Of a stretch of DNA of 11,402 nt, positions 1 to 8,500 are shown in pieces. The DNA comes from Ectocarpus siliculosus (lineage: Eukaryota; Sar; Phaeophyceae; Ectocarpales; Ectocarpaceae), in assembly GCA_000310025.1 (NCBI GenBank), contig FN649748.1, forward strand, positions 1,301,098-1,312,499, written 5' to 3'. The position numbers and the translations under genes are program-made. The notes below the pieces were generated by a model that saw only the letters and a program-made list of their open reading frames with translations, was not told where the DNA came from and searched no databases. Position 1 is the stretch's first letter. Every line of letters starts with the position of its first letter.

Positions 1-130
1 CCCCCCCCCCCCCCCCCCTAAAAAAAACGGTCCCAACCCACCCAATACGCCACCCAAAACCCGCACCGGCTTGTGGCCAACGGTTTAACAAGTATTTAAG
101 GCATACAGATCATGAGTACCCCCCCCCCAC
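1..130 (-). other. Start of an intron after exon 11, reaching the window edge
   Basis: Begins with donor GTGGGGGGGG. No frame here continues the expected C-terminal UBR sequence, so the terminal exon is outside the window. The first 18 bases are pure C followed by TAAAAAAAA, which may be a degraded contig end. The single CCCTAAA-like match is not a telomere array. Confidence 0.7.
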
Positions 131-388
131 CTGCAGCAGGAAGAATAGGCCGGTGCCACCCCCGCACTCTTTGGCGTGTCTAGTGCACTCCCCTCGGCCG
201 CTCGCGTCGAGAACCTCGCCGCAGACCAGGCACACTGCGGGATGCCCCGCGCCGCTCCCGCCGCCGTTGCTGTTGTTGCTGCTGCTGTTGCTGTTGTCGT
301 TGTTGTCGCTGTTGGAGAAGGAGGAGGAGGAGGAGGAGACCTGTGCGTGCAGCTCCGTGTAGGCGTGCGGCAAGCGCACCAGATCGAT
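131..388 (-). CDS. UBR ligase exon 11: C-terminal autoinhibitory zinc module (UAIN/PRT6_C), incomplete
   Basis: 86 codons, phase 0 to phase 0 (acceptor GACTACCTTAG|ATCGAT; donor CTGCAG|GTGGGG). IDLVRLPHAYTELHAQ equals the conserved 'LP..Y..L' element. A Ser/Asn/Asp/Gly stretch of about 30 residues follows, and then PAVCLVCGEVLDASG and GECTRHAKECGGGTGLFFLLQ. The Cys/His set C1164, C1167, C1179, H1182, C1186 and the GxGxFF ending are diagnostic for the UBR C-terminal domain, which folds onto the rest of the ligase and restrains activity. The loop between CG and GECTRH is much shorter than in human UBR1/2 and lacks their extra cysteines. The remaining C-terminal part (after '..GIFL', usually about 80-110 residues) must lie in a further exon beyond position 1. 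Confidence 0.94.
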
Positions 389-2512
389 CTAAGGTAGTCC
401 ATGGACGGGTGCAAAGGAAGGGACCAAGAGAGAGAGAGAGAGACACAGAGAGACAGAGAGACGGAGAGAACCGACAGATAGACGGACAGGCAGACAGAGA
501 GACAGAGAGAACAGATAGACAGACAGGCAGGCAGGCAGACAGAGAGATAGGAGATAGACAAACAGAGGAACGGGAAGCATTTATTCGGCGGCCGGTCGGG
601 AAAGGAAGGGTGAGAAGGCGGTCAGGCTATAGGTTGGACGGTAGGGGGGCTCACGGGAGGCAATCCAGTATACAAAGTCCCCCCCCCCCGCACGCTCATG
701 GGCGTCGTGCTCTAGATCCAGCATAGCATCCACTACTTTGAGATAGTTATCGGGGCTCGTCGGGTATACAAGTCAGGTGGCCAGGACATAGGTCGGGCGA
801 GGGAGAGGGGCAACAGCAAACCGTCTCGAGACAAGACACATGCGCTCTTCATGGTTTCGCGCATCAGAATCGACCGTCGGTTTGGGGGGGGGGCGGGGGA
901 CCCGCCGAGCGCGTGGTATCAGCTGGGCAGACGAACCTGCCCTTCTACAAATCAAGAGGAGTGGATGGGGAAGGGGTGCGTGCGTGCTGCTGCTACTCTC
1001 CGTGGTGCACGGCCCGGTGGTGGATGGCCCCACAGCTATGGACCTGCTGCAGGTGTAGCAAGGCGCGCACATCTACCACCCGTCGACGATCAACAGAGAG
1101 AGACCGCCAGTCGAACCCAAACGCGGCCGCCCCGGGTTCACCGGCACAACAAAAATATACCAGTTAAGTTCTTTCTCCTCTCTCACCTTGACCGGAGACG
1201 GGAAGTCGAAGAGTCGGCGGCAGACGTTCTCCCTTCTCAACAGTAGCAGCAGGGACCCCACCGTGTTTCCCACGACGGGGCCCCCGTCCGCCGGGAGGGT
1301 CCCAGGCCCAAGCACGGTCTCTGAGCCCGACACACAAGCCAGCCACCTGCGGAGTCGTCCGTCCACAGACCGCCGGAGAGCGAGAGAGAGGGTGTTAGTT
1401 GCGGCGGGATACAAGAGACGTTATCATGCTTTCGCGTAAGGTACATGTACCACGTGTACGGACGTACGTCCCAGCGATCACGGTACGGCGGCGCGGACCT
1501 CACTCTTCGCCTAGGGCGGGATCTCAGCAGCAGCAGCAACAGCAGCAGCAGCATAAGTTGTCTCGCCGTGGGGCGTGCGGACGGACCATGTACGTTAACA
1601 TCGCGCGGTGATGCTCTTAACCCACGAAACGGAGTGCACAAGAAACAACAACAAAGGGCACACCAGACCCAAGCCACCACCAAGAGACACAAAAAAAGAC
1701 AGGACAACACACCGTGCCTCTCAGTCGCGTACCCCCACCCATCCCTGCAGGGAGGCCCGCGGATAAACAATCGTGTTGATACGTTTCATTGCCGCACAAC
1801 TGAGGATCGCGAATTTTCACACGCCAGCAGGTTATATATAGCGCGGTCGATGTCAACCAAAGCAACACACATAGACATCCGTCCCCGAACACATCAGATC
1901 TACGCAATGCCACAACATGCGAGCGGTAAACTCTTTACAAGGCAGGGTCCACACGACCGTAAAAAAAAAATGCCTTGAACGCGCGCGAGCAGCGGCTCAC
2001 CTCCGCGCGGCGTCCAGCAGCCCGGGCTCCGCTAGCAACGCCTCCGCGGAAGTTGGAAAGCCGAAGAATCGGCAAAGGGGAGAGAACGCATCGTCCGCGC
2101 TGGGAAGCAAACCCAACCGGCCCGAGCCGTTGTTCCCGCCCACCTTCTCCTCCAAGCCATCCGACCCTCCTGCGGTTCCCGACACTTCCTTCGGATCCGG
2201 CGACGATGACGACGGCGGCTGCATGCAGATGTGAACCATGAGCAGAGCCGTGCGCAAGAAGGCGGTCACGTGGGGGCCCGCCACCCTGACGTACCGGTCA
2301 CTGCCGCTCGCGCCGCCACCGTCGCCGCCGCCGCCACTGCCCCTTCCGCACTCCGTCGTCGACGCCGGCATCTTCCCGACACCACGACCACCAGCTGCTG
2401 CTGCTGCGCCGTCATCGCCATCGCCACCGCCGCCGCCGCTACCGTCAGGAACAGAGAACCTTCGAACGCTTTCGGCAGCCGCGCGCCTCCCGCCCGGGAG
2501 CAGGGGCGTCGA

Positions 2513-2545
<33 letters not shown>

Positions 2546-5500
2546 GCTGTTGTTGCTGACACCGCCACCGCCGCTCTCCCAAGGAGGAGGCCCACGACGG
2601 CCGGACGGGACCATCGCGCCGCCACCGCCGCCACGATGCGGAGCCGCTGAATCTGCATCTGCGGTTAACGCTGCTGCTGCTGCTCCTGCTCCTGCGACGG
2701 TGCCCCCTGTTTCCAAGCGTCCGGCGACACTGCCGCCATTCGTGCGGGAAGGAGTCGAAAAGAAGCGCGAATGAGTACAAGTATCGTTTTTTTTCTCGGG
2801 ACACATGATTAGATTTCAAGTAATAGAACGGTGCGGTGTTGAAACAAGGCAAGCCCAATGCGCCACACCCTGTGGAGGGGCATCGAGGACAGACACCCCG
2901 CACAAAAAAAATGAAACACAAGCACCACCACGCGCAAGCACTCGCAGCCACCACACACAAGACAGCCACCACGCATACAATCCTTAGAGGTGATTGCTAA
3001 CGACCTCGATCGGTGATCGCCGTCTAATAATCAACAAACACGAATCGAGCACCTACTAACGTGCCTAGTCTACTCGGAGGGAGGGAGCGAGAGAGGGAGA
3101 GAGAGAGAGAGAGCTGCGCCGTGAGCCCGTGTGCTGTCAGCCAATGAAAACGGAACACAAGTTATCCCCCCCCCCGGCGGGGCGAAGCACACACCCGCTC
3201 GTGTTATAATGCCCCGCCGCAAAACCGACATCACGAATATCCGCACAAACAAGAGAAACCTACAATACTTACACGGGCCCTCCGTCTTCCTCCCCATCTC
3301 TTGCCGCTGCTGCTGCTGCTGCTGCCGCAGCTGCCGCCGGTTTCTCTTCTCCTCCTCCTCCTCCTCGCCCGCAGCGGGTGTCCAAGAACAGCGCCTCCGC
3401 AACCGCGTCCCTCCCCCCGTTGTGTTGGTCTTGGAACCAGAAAGCCGCCAGCACCTGGAGAACCCGCACCAGGCATAGAGCCCTGAAGAAGAGATGGGGG
3501 GCCGGCGGTGGGGCAGAGGGAGGACAGACAGCGAGCAAGTGAGTTGAGGGCGTCGGCATGGAGAGCACGCTCGAGGCACAGAGGCTTGACAAGACAGGGG
3601 CAGCGGTCAGGTCAGTCGTGGCTGACATGAGCGGAGACGGCGGGCAGAAAGTTAGTGAGTGAGTTAGTAAGTGAGTTCGTGAGTTCGTGAGTGGAGAAGG
3701 AATAGCCAAACCATAGGAGAGAAAAAAAAAATCAAGAAAAAAAAATAACGTGCTCGTGATAATAATATAACTAACGTCACAAGCATTCACGAAGAAGGTG
3801 CTGCCAAAATCGGACACACCGATGACATCAAACACCAGGGCGTTGAAATGTGCACCAGTCTCTAACCTGTGCATACGGCGGTAGTGGCAGGAGGTAGCCC
3901 CCAGACAACTGCACTACAGCAGTGTACCCACGAGTATGCAAGTTGGGGGCCAGGCGCTAAATGTATTGCCTTGGAACAGCCTAATCCCAAAAAACAAACG
4001 CGAGGTTTTGTTGCTGTTTGTCTTTGGAGGATATTGCGGGTTCGGCCGCAGAACTACATGCACGCTACGCCGCCAAGCCGAAAGCGAAACTTGTGCGTCG
4101 TCTGGCGTCACTTGGTCAAGGCGGTGCATGATTGCGTGGAATCACAGCAAAGCAAGACCTGTCGCATGGTAAGTGAAGTGGAGATACGCAGGTCTCACAG
4201 ATGAAGAGAGGGAACAAGACACACCACGGCTACAATATATTCCCGCTTATATGGTCGCACCTATATGTAGAATCACTATCACGACAGAAATACACTACGA
4301 AGGTCACCCTTGGAGCCGTGCATCACATCACCGTCTGGACGTATGCACGTGCTCAATACCCCCCAAGTACGCGCCAAGACTCTGCCGCTTAGTCTAGGCG
4401 CTCACCCCACGCATTGCATCGCCCCCTGGGTGTCCCCCGCCGGGAGCACGACCAGAGCGGCCCCAAGCGTCTCCATAGCCCCCGCCAACAGCAACGGCCT
4501 GTCCAATCCCAGCTCCTCCTTCTCCTCCTCCTCCCCGCCCCCTTCTCGCCCCCCGGCGAAGGATGCCAGCCCTGCGAGTAAGTTTTTCTGCTGCATCCGC
4601 CGCGCTGAGACCTCGGCAATCGCGGCGGCCATGTCGGCGGGGGAGGGATCAACGCCGCCGGCCGCAGCACCAGCGGCGTCCTCTCCTCCTCCTCCTCCTT
4701 CGCTGCTCGTATCGCCTGGTGTTGTCCCCGTCGCCGTCGCGTCTGCTGCTCCGGCACCAGTGCCGCTCAGGCCGTCACGACCGGCCGCGGAGGTGCCAGC
4801 AAGAGACCCTGCAAGCTTCCGACGGACCTGCCACACAAGAAACACAGCGAGGGGGCGCGGAGTCGGTGGGGGGGATATGCATTGGCGTGCAAAAGCACAA
4901 CCTAGACGCATGGAATGCGCGCCACCAAGAGACCCGCTCTCCAGGTGCATACCACACACACACGCCGAAGAAACAGGTATGTGGTGGTGCGATGGCGCCC
5001 GTCGGGTCAACACCAACACTATTTAGCTCAACTGAAGGGACGAAGACGGAGATAATCTCATTCCACCCGTCGCGTTTTCGTTCATCAGCCCGCTACCGCG
5101 GTCGATGCGAAAGACAAAACACACGCAACTCGAATCGCCGTATACAGCAGCGGCATCACACGAAACGTTTCTACAATCGCAAAACGTGTTTCCTGAAACC
5201 CAGCGCATGCTTTGTCGCCTAGAGGATAGACGTGTGTGTGTGTGTTTTTATTATTAGCGTCGACCGCGCCAACCTGCTGACCAACGACAAGACGTCATCC
5301 TCAGTGCGGTTGAAAACAGAAAATGCTTCCCAAAAGGCCATGATCTGAGACTGCGGGAGGGGAAGGCTAAGCTATTTTCCGGAACAAAGACAGAAAACGG
5401 TAGAAACAGACGTGTCTGCCAAGGGTGCCACTGTTCGTTTCGGCCCCTTCGAGTGTGTGTGCGGGCGCGCACTTCAAAGCAACAGCACAGCCGAGGCACT

Positions 5501-8500
5501 CACCGTCTCCTCCAGCCCCGCCTGCCCGGCAGCCCTCCTAAGCACACCCGCGACCAGCCGGAGACACCGGAGACGGGTGGCACCCCCGTGATCAATCGCC
5601 GCCGCCGCCGCCCCCTCCGTTCCCGAACCCGCCGCCGCCGCCGCCGCAGCCGCGTAGCCTCGCAAGGAGTCTATGGGAGACGCCGTGGTGGCGGCTGAGC
5701 TCACGGAGTACGCCAGGGCTCGGCAGGCACTCAGGAACAGAGCCTCAGGAGTAACCGACGGGAGCACCGGTGTCACGCCGGTCTCCACTTCGTACACCGA
5801 CTGACGCGAAACGGGTTGAGAGAGGGGAAGGCATAGCAATCATTTTCGATTCGTTTTCTCATCGAGAATACGTACAGGAAGATAAATTAACCTACACCAA
5901 TCACAGAGTGGCAGAGAACGGGGGGGGGTGTTACGTCAAAAGTGAACGAGTACCTAGGGCAGGCAAAGAACGATCTACAAGAGATGAGAGGAGCTTCCCG
6001 TGAAATGGGCCACGCGGGAACGGTGTGTCCTGCTCCAACTTCGTACAGCAACCGAAGGTCCGAATAGACGGGGGTCTGTCTCACGACATCATGTCCGCTT
6101 CGTCATTGTTGTCGATAAAACCCAAGACACCTGGAAATACCGCGGTTATCTATCGCTTCCACACGAAACACAACCGACTAGCTGAGTTTACAGCAACAGC
6201 GGTAGGAGTAGGTGCGCAACCGGGGTGGGGTGTTAACAGCAGCAGCAGCACAACCAGCGGAGGGTAGCGTCTGCTGGCCTCGCATGTCTGCCCCCCCCCC
6301 CCCCCCTACGCAACCGAAACCACACTCTTGCGCAACGACCGGCGGCCGACGGCACACCCGCACCTCCAAGAATTTCCGTGTGGCCGAGTCAAACAGCTGC
6401 TGCTGTGCCGACGATTCACCGCCACCATCCTCGCCGCCGACATCGATCCCGCCGCCGCCGCCGCCGTTTTCATCGTCTTCGCTCGAGTCTTCGTTCCCGG
6501 CCATGACCATGTACACGAACCCTGATCCCGTTCGGTCCATCGCCGCCGCCGTCGTCTTTGACGCCGATCGGGTGGCCGCCGCCGCCGCCGCCGCCGACGA
6601 CTGCCGGGCGGCGAACATCGACGGCCGTGCCGTCTCCAAGGAGAGCGCGGCTTTCCTGTCCAACCAGCCGACATCATCATCACCATCACCGCTGGCGCCG
6701 CTCGACTTCCGTGTGAGACGAACGGGGAACAACCGCCCCCACAAAAAAAAAAAAAAAATCGAGAAAAAGAAGGTGGATTGTTAGATACATCGCGCAGAAA
6801 AGGGAAGCAGCGATTTGATTGATTGGTGAGGCACGAACGAAGGCGACGAATCGATTGATTGCCAGGACGTCGACGTTGGCAAAAAGATGGCCGGCCGCCA
6901 CAAACCGCGAGAAGAGGAAGGGGGGGGGGGGTTGCTTGCTGGGTACTGCTGCTGCTGCTGCCGTGGAAATGCTGCTGCTGCCGTGACCAAACAATTCCAG
7001 CAAAATACGTGAGCCTGACCCGGGGGGGGGGCGGGGGGCAGTGAATTTGGGGCCGTTATGTAAATACTGGACGCCTAGAAAAAGGATGTGATCATATCAT
7101 GTATTTGTTCTGTGAGATGGTTGGCTCAAGGTTCTTTGTGCCATGCGCGCTGTGAAGGATGGACACCACCCGGATTCAACCCCTCGTGGGCAACGGAGAG
7201 CGATGTACGATGCGGATTGTGTGAGAGAGGGAGCAGCTAGCCCGCTTGTCGCACTGGCTCTATTTTGCTGTGGCAACACCCCGACCGATCGATCTCCCAC
7301 ACTGTAGGTGAGCTGACACGTCCCACACATATCTACTGCACATCCTGAGGTGACACATAACAGCACCGCTCAATCTTCAATCACGGGGGCCGTAGTCCAG
7401 AGTGAACGATACAGAGATGGCGCGGATGGCGTGGAATGCCGACGCACTGTGCGAATAACAGACGCTGATCAACTATGTAACAAGTCAATGAACTGATTTC
7501 GGCATCACGTGAATACTAACGAGTGAATTCGGGCCGAAACGTGCGGAAACTAACATCGTGAGTCTGCCATTGTGTTTCGAAGTCGCGGGACGCCTTGCCA
7601 AGAAAAACCACCCGCGGACATCTTCGTGTATTTGATGTCGCTTTGGGGTGCGCCCAAGCGGTCGACACGCACAAAAAGAAAACACCCGTCGCAGCCCCGG
7701 GTGTCAACGAAGCCTTGCGAGGACAACGCACGCACAGGAGACGGTTGGCACTTGCAGTCGACGGGTATTTGCAAGCGTCAACCATATTCCGCACATCCGT
7801 TTGCTCACAAACACCTCGATGACGCCAGGGCTGCAACAAGTGTTTTTTTCTTTCTTTTGTGGGTGTGTTGGCCGTCAAGGCGGAGCACAAAACCGAAAAA
7901 AAAGGGGAAAATATGCCAGGCTGATAGCAAAACAAGCCTGGGCACCGCGCTGCTTTCGCTGACGCCAGTCATGAGAGAAGACGCTTGTCTACAGGTTCGC
8001 GCTGCGGCTCAAAGCCGAACAGCAACAACAACCATCACGTCAACATGGAAGAACCATCAACCACAACATCAACAGCACAGATGCAGTCACGGAGCCCCGC
8101 TCTGACTCACCTGGTCCTCTTCCTCAGACACGTCCATCGGATCCCCTCCTGCGTGACCAACCGCCGCACCTTTGCCCAGCCTCTCCTTGCCCCCCACTCC
8201 CACCTCCTCCTCGCCCTCGTCCTCCTCCACCTCCTCCTCCTCTTCATCCTCCTCCCAATCGCTATCCTCGGCCTCCGAAGACTCCTCGAAGCAAGGCACC
8301 TTAGTTACGGGCAGGGGGAAGGCAAGACAGAGGGAGCAGTGCCCCCCCCCATGCCGAATTGGGAAAATATTTCAGAAAACAGGACTCTGTTACAACGTGT
8401 ATCGGCACGATAAGCTACGGTCAGCGGGGGCGGCATGAGAGATTGAGGGGGGGAGATTTGTCGCGTGGGGAAAATCACATAGGCGGGGTCGAGAACCCTC

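Noticed and set aside
1-30. CCCTAAA-like sequence at the window edge as a telomere
   Set aside because: Only one imperfect match with the wrong run lengths; no tandem array at either end.
85-561. Minus-strand frame with a Cys/Leu/Ser-rich beginning that looks like a signal peptide
   Set aside because: It is the translation of the CTGTCTGTCT-type minisatellite running into another frame of exon 11.
2231-2774. Plus-strand Ala/Pro-rich open frames opposite exon 9
   Set aside because: Mirror of the Gly/Ala triplet tracts; no start context or similarity, while the minus frame is continuous with neighbouring exons.
3869-4204. Plus-strand 111-codon frame followed by a GTAAGT
   Set aside because: No recognisable domain, lies wholly in intron 7 of the opposite-strand gene, and a lone donor-like motif is expected by chance.
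4406-4411. Alternative exon 7 donor GTGGGG at 4410
   Set aside because: Would give phase 0, incompatible with the strong phase 2 acceptor of exon 8; GTGAGC at 4405 fits both consensus and phase.
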